Assembly (NCBI RefSeq): GCF_039538065.1
Contig: NZ_BAABBR010000001.1
Location: forward strand, 620,001-684,000
Direction of reading: 5' to 3'
Length of the DNA stretch: 64,000 nucleotides
Origin: Sphingomonas rosea
Lineage (GTDB): Bacteria; Pseudomonadota; Alphaproteobacteria; Sphingomonadales; Sphingomonadaceae
Position 1 is the stretch's first letter. Each line of letters starts with the position of its first letter. The notes beneath the pieces are model-generated. The model was not told the origin of the DNA. It ran no database searches and saw nothing but the letters and a program-made list of their open reading frames with translations. The position numbers were made by a program, and so were the translations under genes. Positions 49,625 to 59,057 of the stretch are shown here, one piece after another.

Positions 49625-50794
49625 TCAGCCCGTCAGCGGGCGGGCGTCGAGCGGAATCTCGACGGTAACGCTGAACCCCCCATGTTCGTTCTTGCCTGTC
49701 GCGAACCGGTGCCGCTCGCCATAGGCTTGCGCCAGACGGTCCCGGGTGTTCGCCAGACCGACGCCGGTCGACTGCGTCGCGACCAGCGCGTCCTGCCCCC
49801 CGGCCCCGTTATCGGCGACTTCGATCCGGACATATTCGCCCTCGGGCACTGCGGTGAGCCAGATGTCGGCGCCGGTTTCGCTCGGCGTCACCGCATATTT
49901 GATCGCATTTTCGATCAGCGGCTGAAGTAGCAGGCTCGGCAGCCGCGCGCCGATCGTCTGCGCCTCGATCCGGAAATGCGGCCGCAAGCGGTCCTCGAAG
50001 CGCATCTTCTCGATCTCGAGGTAGAGCTTCAGCGTCTCCACTTCCTGCGCGAGGGTCACTTGCGCGGTCGGTTCGTTCGCGAGCGTGTAGCGCAGGAACG
50101 ACGACAGCCGCGCAAGCATCGCATTGGCCCGCTCGGTCTGCTTCAACAGGACGAGCGTCGAGATGCTGTTGAGCGTGTTGAACAGGAAGTGCGGGTTGAG
50201 CTGGTAGCGCAGCATCGCCAGCTGCGCGGTCGAGGCCTGGCTTTCGAGCCGGGCGCGCTGATCAATCTCCTCTTCAAGGAGGAGGTAATAGTTGATCCCG
50301 TAATAGAGCGCCGACCAGGCCGCGAGCAGGGCGAAGTTGAGCAGGATCGCGCCGAACCACTGAACCCCGACGACGCTGCCGCCCGGCTTGACGAAGGTCG
50401 CGTTGCTCCACGTCTCGATGACCGAGAAGGCGGCCGACGCGAGCAGGACCGCGCCGAGGCTCAGGATCACGGTGTAGAGCGCCCGCATGGTGATCAGACG
50501 GCGGTAGAGGCTGGCCAGCAGGAGGGTCAGCGAATAGCCGGTGGCCGTCAGCAGAAGGGCATGAACGACGAACATCGCGGGCACGCCATTGGCGACGCCG
50601 CCCAGTGTCCGGAGCATGAAATAGCCGATCCAGCCCGCCGACTGGAGTACCCAAAAAGCGCGGTTTTTGTCGGCGAAGAAAGGGACATCGAGTCCTACCG
50701 TGCGCGCGATCGGCCCCTTGCGCGGCGCGAGCGCCCGCGCTGGCCGTCGCGGCCGTTCGGTCAACAGGGCGCTGTCGGTCGCCATCGCCGCCAT
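49625..50794 (-). CDS. LytS/YehU-type sensor histidine kinase
   Basis: 389 residues with about four membrane helices (about 48-70, 75-97, 105-128, 145-168), a short coiled linker, then the His_kinase domain with His202 in QLNPHFLFNTLNSI and an HATPase domain (LQPLIENAIKYAV, DNGAGG, GVGLANTRDRL). The ATG at 50794 is used because GGGAGGCAGG lies just upstream; ATG 50785 is an alternative. It forms a pair with the LytTR regulator downstream. No sensor domain outside the membrane is seen, so the ligand may be sensed within the bilayer. Confidence 0.9.
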   Translation of the reverse strand: MAAMATDSALLTERPRRPARALAPRKGPIARTVGLDVPFFADKNRAFWVLQSAGWIGYFMLRTLGGVANGVPAMFVVHALLLTATGYSLTLLLASLYRRLITMRALYTVILSLGAVLLASAAFSVIETWSNATFVKPGGSVVGVQWFGAILLNFALLAAWSALYYGINYYLLLEEEIDQRARLESQASTAQLAMLRYQLNPHFLFNTLNSISTLVLLKQTERANAMLARLSSFLRYTLANEPTAQVTLAQEVETLKLYLEIEKMRFEDRLRPHFRIEAQTIGARLPSLLLQPLIENAIKYAVTPSETGADIWLTAVPEGEYVRIEVADNGAGGQDALVATQSTGVGLANTRDRLAQAYGERHRFATGKNEHGGFSVTVEIPLDARPLTG

Positions 50795-50863
50795 ATAGAC
50801 CCTGCCTCCCGCCATTGCGAGCGGCAGGGCACGGTGACACAACAAGCCCTGAGGAGTCACAGC

Positions 50864-51448
50864 ATGACCGAGCATCCCGCGCAGGCCCGTTTCACCGCGA
50901 TGGAGGACGGAACAGCGGAGGACTGGCAGGCGATCGCCAGCCACTTCTCGCCCTTCGCCAAGGCCCTGCCCGACCGGGTGCTCGATCATTTGCGATTGCT
51001 CGACGGCGACTATGGCGGCTTCCCGGTCGATCGGCTCCAGCATTCGCTCCAGACTGCCACCCGCGCGCACCGGGCGGGCGAAAGCGAAGATTATGTGGTG
51101 ACCGCTCTCCTCCACGACATCGGCGACACGCTCGGCTCCTACAATCATCCTGATATCGCAGCGGCGATCGTGAAGCCGTTCGTGAGCGAGGAACTGCACT
51201 GGATCACCGCTCAGCACGGCATCTTCCAGGGCTATTATTTCTTCCATCATCTCGGGCTCGACCGCGACATGCGCGAAGCCTTTCGCGGACACCCGCACTT
51301 CGAGGCGACCGCCCGCTTCTGCGAATTGTACGACCAGGCCGCGTTCGATCCGGGTTATGACAGCGCACCGCTCGACTTCTTCGAGCCGATGGTGCGCCGG
51401 GTGATGGCCGCGCCGCGCAACAGCATCTACGCCCGGGCGATCGACTGA
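50864..51448 (+). CDS. HD-domain phosphohydrolase-like protein
   Basis: 194 residues. Metal-binding residues of an HD fold are seen: RLQHSLQTATRA, ALLHDIGDTLGSYNHPDIAA (the HD pair), and TAQHGIFQGYYFFHHLG. The protein is close in pattern to small HD proteins annotated as phosphohydrolases or related to myo-inositol-oxygenase-like mixed-valence iron enzymes, such as PhnZ. An oxygenase role is possible. GGAG precedes ATG 50864 by about nine bases. No operon partner is evident. Confidence 0.72.
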   Translation: MTEHPAQARFTAMEDGTAEDWQAIASHFSPFAKALPDRVLDHLRLLDGDYGGFPVDRLQHSLQTATRAHRAGESEDYVVTALLHDIGDTLGSYNHPDIAAAIVKPFVSEELHWITAQHGIFQGYYFFHHLGLDRDMREAFRGHPHFEATARFCELYDQAAFDPGYDSAPLDFFEPMVRRVMAAPRNSIYARAID

Positions 51449-51503
51449 GGCTTCTCGCCCCGTTCAGTCGGGGTTAGTGCACGGGAAAGTCTAGGAGTTT
51501 CCC

Positions 51504-53417
51504 ATGACCCGTCACGCTCTCCTTTTCGCCTCGGCCCTCGCGCTTTCCGCGCCGGCTGCCCTCCCCGCCCAGATGCGCGAAGCGCCGGCGATTGCGCCCG
51601 TCCTCGCCACCGCCGACGCGGTCGATCCGCACAGCTTCGCCCGGCCGCGCGAGGCACGGGTGACCCACGTCGCGCTCGATCTCGATGTCAATTTCGCGCA
51701 ACGCTCGGTAGCGGGCAGCGCCACCCTCGACATCGCCCGCCGCCCCGGCGCCGGCGCGCTGGTCCTCGACAGCAAGGGCTATCAGGTCACCAAGGTCAAT
51801 GATGCCGAGACCGGCCGTCCGCTCGCCTTCGCCTTCGGCAAGGCCGACCCGGAACTCGGCCGGCCACTGACGATCCAGCTCGGCCCGCGCACCCGCAAGG
51901 TCCGCGTGGCCTATGTCGCGCGCAATGCCGAGGCGCTGCAGTGGCTCGCCCCTTCGCAGACCGCCGGCAAGCGCCAGCCCTTCCTCTTCAGCCAGGGCCA
52001 GGCAATCCTCAACCGCGGCTGGATTCCGACGCAGGACAGCCCCGGCATCCGCCAGACCTGGTCGGCGACGATCCGGGTTCCTTATCCGCTGACCGCGGTG
52101 ATGAGTGCGCCGGGCGGCGGGGTGCAGGGCGGCCAGAACGTGGCCAATTCAGCCAGCGGCACCCGCACCTTCACCTTCGCGATGGACAAGCCGGTCGCCC
52201 CCTATCTGATCGCGATCGCGGTCGGCGACCTGAAGTTCCAGCCGCTGGGTCCCCGCACCGGGGTCTGGGCCGAGCCCGCCACCCTTCCCGCCGCCGCGCG
52301 CGAACTCGAAGACACCGAGAAGATGGTGGCCACCGCCGAGCGCCTGTTCGGGCCGTATCGCTGGGGCCGCTACGACATGATCGTGCTGCCGCCCTCCTTC
52401 CCCTTCGGTGGCATGGAGAACCCGACCCTCACCTTCCTGACGCCGACCTTCATCGCTGGCGACAAGAGCCTCGTCAGCCTCGTCGCGCACGAGCTCGCCC
52501 ACAGCTGGTCGGGCAATCTCGCGACCAATGCCACCTGGGCCGACTTCTGGCTCAACGAGGGCACGACCACTTACGCCGAGCGCCGGATCGTCGAGGAAAT
52601 CTACGGGCCGAAGGTCGCCAGGCAGCAGGTCGCGCTCGGCATCGACGCGCTGGGCGAAGCAATTACCGACAATGGCGGGACCAAGGGTGCCGACACCCGG
52701 CTCCATATCGACCTTCGCGGTCGCAATCCCGACGTCGGCCTGACCGACATCGCCTATGAGAAGGGCGCGGCCTTCCTGCGGATGATCGAGGCCAATGTCG
52801 GGCGTCCGCGCTTCGACGCGTTCCTGCGCGGCTGGTTCGATCGCCATGCCTTCCAGCCGGTGACCAGCGCCATGTTCCTTGCCGACGTCCGCCGCGAGCT
52901 GGTGCGCGGCAATCCGGCGCTCGAGCGCAAGCTCCAGCTCGATGCCTGGGTCTATGGTCCGGGCGTGCCGGCCAACAGCATTCCGGCCGACCCGCAGGCC
53001 TTTGCCGAGGTCGATCGCGCGGTCAGCGCTTACGAGGCCGGTGGCGCGCCGCCCGCGCGTTGGAGCGGCTGGACCACCGACGAGCGCCTGCGCTTCCTCA
53101 ACAAGTTGCCGCGCACGCTCGCCCGCGCCCGTCTCGACGGACTCGAGCGCGCCTATCGCCTGAACGAGACCGGCAACAACGAGGTGCTCTACGCCTGGCT
53201 GAGCCTCGCGGTCGCCAACAAGTACGATCCCGCGGTGCCGGCGCTCGAGCGCTTTCTCACCAGCCAGGGCCGCCGCAAGTTCGTCCGCCCGCTGATCAAG
53301 ACGCTTGCCGATGATCCGCGCTGGGGCCGGCCGATCGCGGTCCGCGTCTATCGCGAGGCGCGGCCGCTCTACCATCCGCTGGTGACGGGCGAGCTCGACA
53401 AGATGGGACTTCGCTGA
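51504..53417 (+). CDS. M1-family metallopeptidase (leukotriene A4 hydrolase-like)
   Basis: 637 residues with a signal peptide (about 1-22), so it is periplasmic or secreted. The zinc site is His329, Glu330, His333 (HELAHSW) and Glu352 (WLNEGTTTYAE), and the GGMEN exopeptidase motif lies before it. The C-terminal helical domain (about 500-637) is of the leukotriene A4 hydrolase type. It would remove N-terminal residues from peptides, probably for nutrition. AGGAG precedes the ATG. Confidence 0.93.
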   Translation: MTRHALLFASALALSAPAALPAQMREAPAIAPVLATADAVDPHSFARPREARVTHVALDLDVNFAQRSVAGSATLDIARRPGAGALVLDSKGYQVTKVNDAETGRPLAFAFGKADPELGRPLTIQLGPRTRKVRVAYVARNAEALQWLAPSQTAGKRQPFLFSQGQAILNRGWIPTQDSPGIRQTWSATIRVPYPLTAVMSAPGGGVQGGQNVANSASGTRTFTFAMDKPVAPYLIAIAVGDLKFQPLGPRTGVWAEPATLPAAARELEDTEKMVATAERLFGPYRWGRYDMIVLPPSFPFGGMENPTLTFLTPTFIAGDKSLVSLVAHELAHSWSGNLATNATWADFWLNEGTTTYAERRIVEEIYGPKVARQQVALGIDALGEAITDNGGTKGADTRLHIDLRGRNPDVGLTDIAYEKGAAFLRMIEANVGRPRFDAFLRGWFDRHAFQPVTSAMFLADVRRELVRGNPALERKLQLDAWVYGPGVPANSIPADPQAFAEVDRAVSAYEAGGAPPARWSGWTTDERLRFLNKLPRTLARARLDGLERAYRLNETGNNEVLYAWLSLAVANKYDPAVPALERFLTSQGRRKFVRPLIKTLADDPRWGRPIAVRVYREARPLYHPLVTGELDKMGLR

Positions 53418-53496
53418 CCCGAAGCGGCACGCCGCGAGACTCGACCCCGGGGCGCCAAAGGCATAAAACTTCGCTCGAAGCTTGAGCGGGGGCAGC

Positions 53497-54009
53497 ATGC
53501 TGGCGGGCTTGATCGCGATGATGCTTGGCGAGGCTGCGGCGCCGACCGATTTCGGCGTTCGGGTCGTGGGGGCGCGGCCGCCGGCGGCGGTGGTCAAGCC
53601 TGTGGCTTTTGTCCGCCCGAGGATCGGTGCCGCCGGTTTCCGGATCGAGGCGGCGGCCCAGATCGGCGCCCTGTTCGGCCGGGTGACAAGCACGCGGCGG
53701 AGCGTCGAGCATAATCGGCGCGTCGGCGGGGTGCCGAACAGCTGGCACTTGTCCGGCCGTGCAATGGACATCGCCCGTCGCCCGGGCGTCAGTCATGCCG
53801 CCATCGCCGCCGAGCTTCGGCGTCGCGGTTACTTCCTGCAGGAAAGTCTCGACGAGGGCGACCACAGCCATTTCGCATTTGCCGACGGCCCCGTGCGACT
53901 CCGGGTGCGCTCGTCGGCCGACCAGCTCGCCGAAGTGCACCGGGAAGCCGACTATTTCCGCTTCATGCTTGCGCCGTCGGGTGCCTCGGGCAAGCGCGGG
54001 ATGCGCTAG
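53497..54009 (+). CDS. Peptidase M15-like (D-Ala-D-Ala carboxypeptidase fold) protein
   Basis: 170 residues. The zinc and catalytic motif NSWHLSGRAMDIA and the later DEGDHSHF are those of the Peptidase_M15_3 family, which trims peptidoglycan or acts in wall turnover. A short hydrophobic N-terminus may be a signal sequence. ATG 53497 is used because GGGGGC lies about five bases upstream; TTG 53482 is the alternative. Its stop shares CTAG with the convergent Tad-locus TPR gene. Confidence 0.82.
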   Translation: MLAGLIAMMLGEAAAPTDFGVRVVGARPPAAVVKPVAFVRPRIGAAGFRIEAAAQIGALFGRVTSTRRSVEHNRRVGGVPNSWHLSGRAMDIARRPGVSHAAIAAELRRRGYFLQESLDEGDHSHFAFADGPVRLRVRSSADQLAEVHREADYFRFMLAPSGASGKRGMR

Positions 54010-54791
54010 TCGCGCCGCCCTGCCTCGACGAGCGCGAGGTTGTTGGCGGCGCGCACATAATATTGGTCGCTCGCTTCCAGCGCCTGGGCGAAAGCGGCGA
54101 TGGCCTTGGCCGGGTTATGCTGGCGGAGCGCCACGACCCCGGCATCGTTGAGCCGTGCGGCGAAGTCGCTCCCGCGCTCGCCGTTCCGCCGCTGGGGAAG
54201 CCCTGCCTCCGCCGCCGCCCGCGCGAGATCGGCATTGGCCGTGATCCGTCGGTTGTCGGGATCGAGGGCCTGCGCCTGGCCGAGCCAGTCGGCCGCCTCG
54301 GCCCAGCGACCGCGCAGCAACAGCGACCAGCCGCGATTGTTGCGCAGCACGCCATTGTCGGGCGCGAGCGCGAGGCCCGCGGCGTAAGCCCGATCGGCGG
54401 TTACCCAGTCCTGCTGCCGATCCGCGGCAACCCCCCGCGCATTCCAGCTTCGCCAGCCTGGATGCGGCGCCCGCGTGGCGCGATCGAGGCGAAAGATCGC
54501 TTCGGAGACCCGGTCGAGGTGCAGCAACGCAATCCCGCTCCGCTCGATGAGAGAACCATCGTCCGACGCCTCGGCCAGAAGCGCATCGTAGCGGGCCACG
54601 GCTTCGTCCCATCGCCGCTCGGTAAAGGCGAGGTCGGCGAGCAACCGGTCGACGGTTGGCCCGGATGCGCCTTGCGCGACCGCCATCCGGATCATCTCGC
54701 GCGCCTGTTCGGGCCGCCCGGCGTCGAGCGCACGCACGGCTTCGGCGACGGCGGGGCCCGGGGCGACTACAGCCGCGACAAGCAGGATCAT
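54006..54791 (-). CDS. TPR protein at the end of the Tad locus
   Basis: 261 residues. A signal peptide (about 1-16) is followed by five to six tetratricopeptide repeats (ARYDALLAEA, AIFRLDRATRA, ADRAYAAGLALAPDNG, AADWLGQAQALDPDN, AIAAFAQALEASD). Its ATG overlaps the stop of the TadD-like gene. Probably a periplasmic scaffold for assembly or stability of the pilus machine; a more specific role is not visible. Confidence 0.75.
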   Translation of the reverse strand: MILLVAAVVAPGPAVAEAVRALDAGRPEQAREMIRMAVAQGASGPTVDRLLADLAFTERRWDEAVARYDALLAEASDDGSLIERSGIALLHLDRVSEAIFRLDRATRAPHPGWRSWNARGVAADRQQDWVTADRAYAAGLALAPDNGVLRNNRGWSLLLRGRWAEAADWLGQAQALDPDNRRITANADLARAAAEAGLPQRRNGERGSDFAARLNDAGVVALRQHNPAKAIAAFAQALEASDQYYVRAANNLALVEAGRRD

Positions 54792-55678
54792 GCGCCGGGC
54801 TTCCGTCCCGCAAGATCGCGACCGAGGAGGACAACGACCTTGTCGCCCTTGCCGCCCAGCGGCTGGCGAAGATCGATCCGTAGCTGCCGCGCCACCTGCC
54901 TGGCTTCCTCGCGGCGATGCTCGGGATAGGTGATGCGCGACACCGGCAGGACTTGCGTCGAATCGCCGATGGCGACGTCCTTCCAGCCGAGTTGCACGAG
55001 CCGCTCGCGGGTCGTTGCCGCGAGGCGCTCGACCCGCGCGGCGTTGAGCAGCACGACTGCGGGGGCCGGAGCGGCGGACGTCATCGCCATCCGCTCGGCG
55101 GCCTTGGGCACCTCGGGCCGGTTGCGGGTCACCAGCATGACCTCGGCAAGGCTGATCCGCTCGAGCCTTGCGGCGGCGGTCAGAGGGAGCGGATCGGCCT
55201 CGTCGCTCGCGGTCACTACGGGCCTGGGCGCCGGGAGCGCCACACTGACCGGACCGCCGGTGCCGAGGCGCTGCGCGAGCTCGGCCCGCACCGCTGCCGC
55301 CTCGTCGGCCTTTCCCTGGAGCGCGAGCGAGGTCGCGAGGTTGGCGTAGAGCCGCGGGTCGTTCGGCGCGAGCGCGAGGGCCCGCTCGTAATAGCTACGC
55401 GACAGGTCGAACCGGCCCATCCGGTCGTAGCAGGCGGCAAGGCCGTTCATCGCGTCCACGTTGACCGGCTCCTCGCGCAGTGCCCGGCGAAATCCTTCGG
55501 AGGCGAGCGCGATATTGCCGAGCGCGAAATGGCCGCGCGCCTCTGCGACACGGAAAGCGGCCGATTGCTGCCCGGCGGCGAGCGGCGAAGCCTGTGGCCG
55601 GATCGCGACCTGCGGCGCCGTGCACCCAGGAAGGATTGCCAGCGCAGCGACGAGCACCCAGGCGGCGGCGCGCGTCAA
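54788..55678 (-). CDS. tadD: TadD-like lipoprotein with TPR and LytR C-terminal domain
   Basis: 296 residues from a TTG at 55678 that overlaps the tadC stop (TTGA), with GGGAGCGGG upstream. A lipobox (ILPGC, Cys19) gives an outer-membrane-anchored lipoprotein. Two or three TPRs (about 45-140) are followed by a LytR_C-type domain (about 210-290: LLNAARVERLAATTRERLVQLGW ... LRIDLRQPLGGKGDKVVVLLG). TadD proteins act as pilotins for the Tad secretin; the LytR_C addition is less usual but occurs in other alphaproteobacteria. Confidence 0.85.
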   Translation of the reverse strand: MTRAAAWVLVAALAILPGCTAPQVAIRPQASPLAAGQQSAAFRVAEARGHFALGNIALASEGFRRALREEPVNVDAMNGLAACYDRMGRFDLSRSYYERALALAPNDPRLYANLATSLALQGKADEAAAVRAELAQRLGTGGPVSVALPAPRPVVTASDEADPLPLTAAARLERISLAEVMLVTRNRPEVPKAAERMAMTSAAPAPAVVLLNAARVERLAATTRERLVQLGWKDVAIGDSTQVLPVSRITYPEHRREEARQVARQLRIDLRQPLGGKGDKVVVLLGRDLAGRKPGA

Positions 55679-56658
55679 TTTCCCGCTCCCGCGGCCATGG
55701 CTGGAAGGATCGTGCGGATCACCCGGATGAAAGCCGGGAGCATCAGCACCCCGATCATTACCGGAAGCATGCAGGCGACGAGGGGGATCGAGATCAGCAC
55801 CGGCAGGCGATGCGCCTTTTCCTCCGCACGCATGCGCCGCTTCTCGCGCATTTCGGCGGCGTAGATTCTCAGGGTCTGGCCGACCGAGGAGCCGAGCTTG
55901 GTCGACTGGATGAGGAGCGTGGCGAACGCACGGATCTCGTCGACACCGGCACGGTCGGCGAGGCGGCGCAAGGCTTCCTCGCGGCTGCGGCCGGCGCGCA
56001 GTTCGAGAACCACCGTGCCGAGCTGCTCGGCGATCAGCGGGTGCGACTGCACCATTTCCTGTCCGACCTTGGCAAAGGCCGCCTCGAGCCCGAGACCTGC
56101 TTCGACACAGACCAGCATGAGGTCGAGGGCATCGGGAAAGCCGTTCACGAGTTCCTGCTGACGGCGGTCGGCCTTGGCCCGGACGAAGACCGCCGGAAAA
56201 TAGAGCCCCGCGAGGGCGGCGACCATCGCCTGGACGTAAAGCGAGATCAGGCCCGTGCCGTCGCCGCGAACATAGTGGATCAGGAGCACGAGCGAGGGCA
56301 GCAGCAATACCAGCGACAGGCGCACCAGGGTGTAGACACGGGGCGCGACGGGGCTGGTGAAGCCAGCGGCGACCATCCGTTTCCGCAGTTCCTGGTCCTT
56401 GGTGTCGGTGAGGCTGAGCCCGCTCTTCTCGATCGCGTCGACGAGCTTCGCCCACATGCCCTCGGTTCGGTCGCTGCGCAGTGAACCGACCCGCACCGTC
56501 TCCTCGATGCCGGCGCTGCCGACCACGAGCCGCTGACGCGCCTGGTTCCGGGCGACGACGAGGTTGAACAGCGTGAAGGCGCCGCCGACGACGATCACGA
56601 ATAGCAGCAAGAGCAGGCTCAAGCGCGCGAGACTGTTGTCGACGAGGAGTTCGGACAT
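55675..56658 (-). CDS. tadC: Tad pilus inner-membrane platform protein TadC
   Basis: 327 residues. Hydrophobic helices at about 10-32, 108-128, 135-155 and 290-315, and the T2SSF domain with NGFPDALDLMLVCVEAGLGLEAAF. TadB and TadC form the platform that transmits motor force to the pilin array. It starts seven bases after the tadB stop. Confidence 0.93.
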   Translation of the reverse strand: MSELLVDNSLARLSLLLLLFVIVVGGAFTLFNLVVARNQARQRLVVGSAGIEETVRVGSLRSDRTEGMWAKLVDAIEKSGLSLTDTKDQELRKRMVAAGFTSPVAPRVYTLVRLSLVLLLPSLVLLIHYVRGDGTGLISLYVQAMVAALAGLYFPAVFVRAKADRRQQELVNGFPDALDLMLVCVEAGLGLEAAFAKVGQEMVQSHPLIAEQLGTVVLELRAGRSREEALRRLADRAGVDEIRAFATLLIQSTKLGSSVGQTLRIYAAEMREKRRMRAEEKAHRLPVLISIPLVACMLPVMIGVLMLPAFIRVIRTILPAMAAGAGN

Positions 56659-56664
56659 GACCGT

Positions 56665-57666
56665 CTAGACCTTCAGATCGACCATCCGCCGGATCGTCAC
56701 GAAGCCGACGAGGTAGAGGAGGATGAGAGCGAGGAAGCCGGGCAGGAACAGGGGATCGTCCGCCACCTGGAGGTAGAATTTGGGATTGAGCGCGAACAGG
56801 CCGCCGAAGGTCAGGATCGGGAGCAGGGTCAGGATCACGCCGGTCATCCGGCCCTCGCTCGACAGCGCGCGGACCTTCATCAGCATCGAGGCGCGGTCCC
56901 GGATCACCTTTGAGAGATTTTCGAGGATTTCGGCGAGATTGCCGCCGGTTTCGTTCTGGACGGCGAGGCAGACGACGAACATCCGCATGTCGTCGAGGTC
57001 CCAGCGCTCCGCCAGCGCGCCCAGGGAATCGCGCATCTCGGCGCCGTAAGTGACCTCGTCGACCACGATCCCGAACTGGCTTCCGATCGGGTCGGGCATT
57101 TCGACCGTAAGGAGGTCGAGCGCGGCGGCGACCGGGTGGCCAGCGCGAAGCCCGCGAACGAACACATCAAGCGCCACCGGAAACTGCTCCTGCATCTTGC
57201 GGACCCGCTTCTGCGCCCGTGCCCGAAGGACGAGCAGCGGGATGAACAGCCCGATCGCAAGCGCCACGGTGCCGACCAGGACGATCCGTCCCGGCCCTAC
57301 CGGCGCACCGGCAACAAGCATCGCGATGACGATGATCGCGAGGATCACGAGCGGCGCGGCGACCAAGAGGATCAGGAATTGCGAGGTCGGCATCGCCACC
57401 CCCGCCGCCAGCAACGTCCGCTCGAGCGAGCGGATGAGCGGGCGGAATGGCGCGGGAGCGCGGCCCTCGAGGTCGAGGTTGTGGCGGCGGAGCAGGCTCA
57501 GTGCCTCGGCCCGGGTCGCCCCGCGCCCGATCATCCGCAAACGCTCGTTCACCGCGCTGTGCGTGCCGCGCGCGCGAGCAATGGCACTCACCAGCGTTTC
57601 GGACAGCAGAAGCACCGAGGCGAAGATGAGGACGAGGACGAGGACCTTCAGCAGTTCGGCACTCAT
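56665..57666 (-). CDS. tadB: Tad pilus inner-membrane platform protein TadB
   Basis: 333 residues. Helices at about 5-25, 95-115, 120-145, 270-290 and 300-325; the T2SSF domain contains EQFPVALDVFVRGLRAGHPVAAAL and NETGGNLAEILENLSKVIRDR. ATG 57666 overlaps the cpaF stop (ATGA). Partner of TadC. Confidence 0.93.
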   Translation of the reverse strand: MSAELLKVLVLVLIFASVLLLSETLVSAIARARGTHSAVNERLRMIGRGATRAEALSLLRRHNLDLEGRAPAPFRPLIRSLERTLLAAGVAMPTSQFLILLVAAPLVILAIIVIAMLVAGAPVGPGRIVLVGTVALAIGLFIPLLVLRARAQKRVRKMQEQFPVALDVFVRGLRAGHPVAAALDLLTVEMPDPIGSQFGIVVDEVTYGAEMRDSLGALAERWDLDDMRMFVVCLAVQNETGGNLAEILENLSKVIRDRASMLMKVRALSSEGRMTGVILTLLPILTFGGLFALNPKFYLQVADDPLFLPGFLALILLYLVGFVTIRRMVDLKV

Positions 57667-59054
57667 GGCTCGAACCTCATGTCCGGCCGGAACAGGTCGG
57701 CCGAGAGCGTGATGCCGTGCGCCATCGCATCGTCGAGGAACCGCGGGCGGACTCCGGTCGCCTCGAACCGGCCGAGCACCTCGCCGTCGGCCGACCGCCC
57801 GGTCTGCCGGAAGCGGAAGATCTCCTGCATGGTGATCACGTCGCCCTCCATGCCGGTGATCTCCGACACGCTGGTCAGCCGGCGGCGACCATCGGACAGG
57901 CGCACGAGCTGGAGCACGACGTTGATTGCCGAGGCGATCTGGGCGCGCGCCGAGCGCGGCGAAATGTCAATGCCCGACATGCCGATCATCTGCTCGACGC
58001 GGGAGAGCGCGTCGCGCGCGGTGTTGGCATGAACCGTGGTCATCGAGCCGTCGTGGCCCGTGTTCATCGCCTGCAGCATGTCGAATGCCTCGCCCGAACG
58101 GACCTCGCCGACGATGATCCGGTCAGGCCGCATGCGCAGCGCGTTGCGGACGAGGTCGCGCTGGGCGATCTCGCCCTTGCCTTCGGTGTTGGGCGGACGG
58201 GTCTCGAGCCGCGCCACGTGCACCTGCTGGAGCTGGAGTTCGGCCGAATCCTCGATCGTCACGATGCGTTCGCGATTGTCGATAAAGGCCGACAGCGCGT
58301 TGAGCATCGTGGTCTTGCCCGAGCCCGTGCCGCCCGAGATAAGAACGTTGCGGCGCGAACGCACGACCGCGCGAAGCACTTCGGCGACCTGCTCGGGCAA
58401 CGCCCCGATCTCGACCAGCCGCTCCATCGAGATCGGCACCTTGGCGAATTTGCGGATCGACAGCAGCGAGCCGTCGAGCGCGAGCGGCGGCACGACCGCA
58501 TTGACCCGGCTTCCGTCGGCAAGCCGGGCATCGACCAGCGGCGAACTTTCATCGACGCGGCGTCCGACCGCCGAGACGATCTTCTGGATGATCCGCAACA
58601 GATGCCGCTCGTCCTTGAACCGCGCGGGGCTCATCTCCAGCGTTCCGTAGCGCTCGACAAACACGCGGTTCGGCCCGTTGACGAGGATGTCGGTGATCGT
58701 CCCGTCCTTGAGCAGGGGCTCGAGCGGTCCGAGGCCAAGCAATTCGTCGAGAACGTCGTCGACCAGCTGGCGCCGCTCGGCGAGGTTCAGCGCATGGGCC
58801 TGCTTGGCGATCTCCTCCTGCAGGATCTCGCCCACTTCTTCCTCGATCTGCTCGCGCGACATCGAGTCGAGCTTCGACAGATTGATGAGGTCGAGCAGCC
58901 GCTGGTGAAGCTCGACCTTGAGGTCGGTGTGGATATCGCGGTTGGCGAAGGCCCCGGCATCGCCGATGTTCATTACCCGCCGTTCCTGCAGCGGGGCGAC
59001 CCGCTCCTCGGTCGGAGTGTCGGCGGTCTGCGACGGCTTGCGGATCTGCCACAT
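57663..59054 (-). CDS. cpaF: Tad pilus assembly ATPase CpaF/TadA
   Basis: 463 residues. Secretion ATPase of the GspE/VirB11 superfamily: Walker [10 protein letters not shown] (Lys247), Asp box, Walker [17 protein letters not shown] and the His box [18 protein letters not shown]. It powers both extension and retraction in Tad pili. It starts four bases after the cpaE stop. Confidence 0.96.
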   Translation of the reverse strand: MWQIRKPSQTADTPTEERVAPLQERRVMNIGDAGAFANRDIHTDLKVELHQRLLDLINLSKLDSMSREQIEEEVGEILQEEIAKQAHALNLAERRQLVDDVLDELLGLGPLEPLLKDGTITDILVNGPNRVFVERYGTLEMSPARFKDERHLLRIIQKIVSAVGRRVDESSPLVDARLADGSRVNAVVPPLALDGSLLSIRKFAKVPISMERLVEIGALPEQVAEVLRAVVRSRRNVLISGGTGSGKTTMLNALSAFIDNRERIVTIEDSAELQLQQVHVARLETRPPNTEGKGEIAQRDLVRNALRMRPDRIIVGEVRSGEAFDMLQAMNTGHDGSMTTVHANTARDALSRVEQMIGMSGIDISPRSARAQIASAINVVLQLVRLSDGRRRLTSVSEITGMEGDVITMQEIFRFRQTGRSADGEVLGRFEATGVRPRFLDDAMAHGITLSADLFRPDMRFEP

Positions 59055-59057
59055 GGT

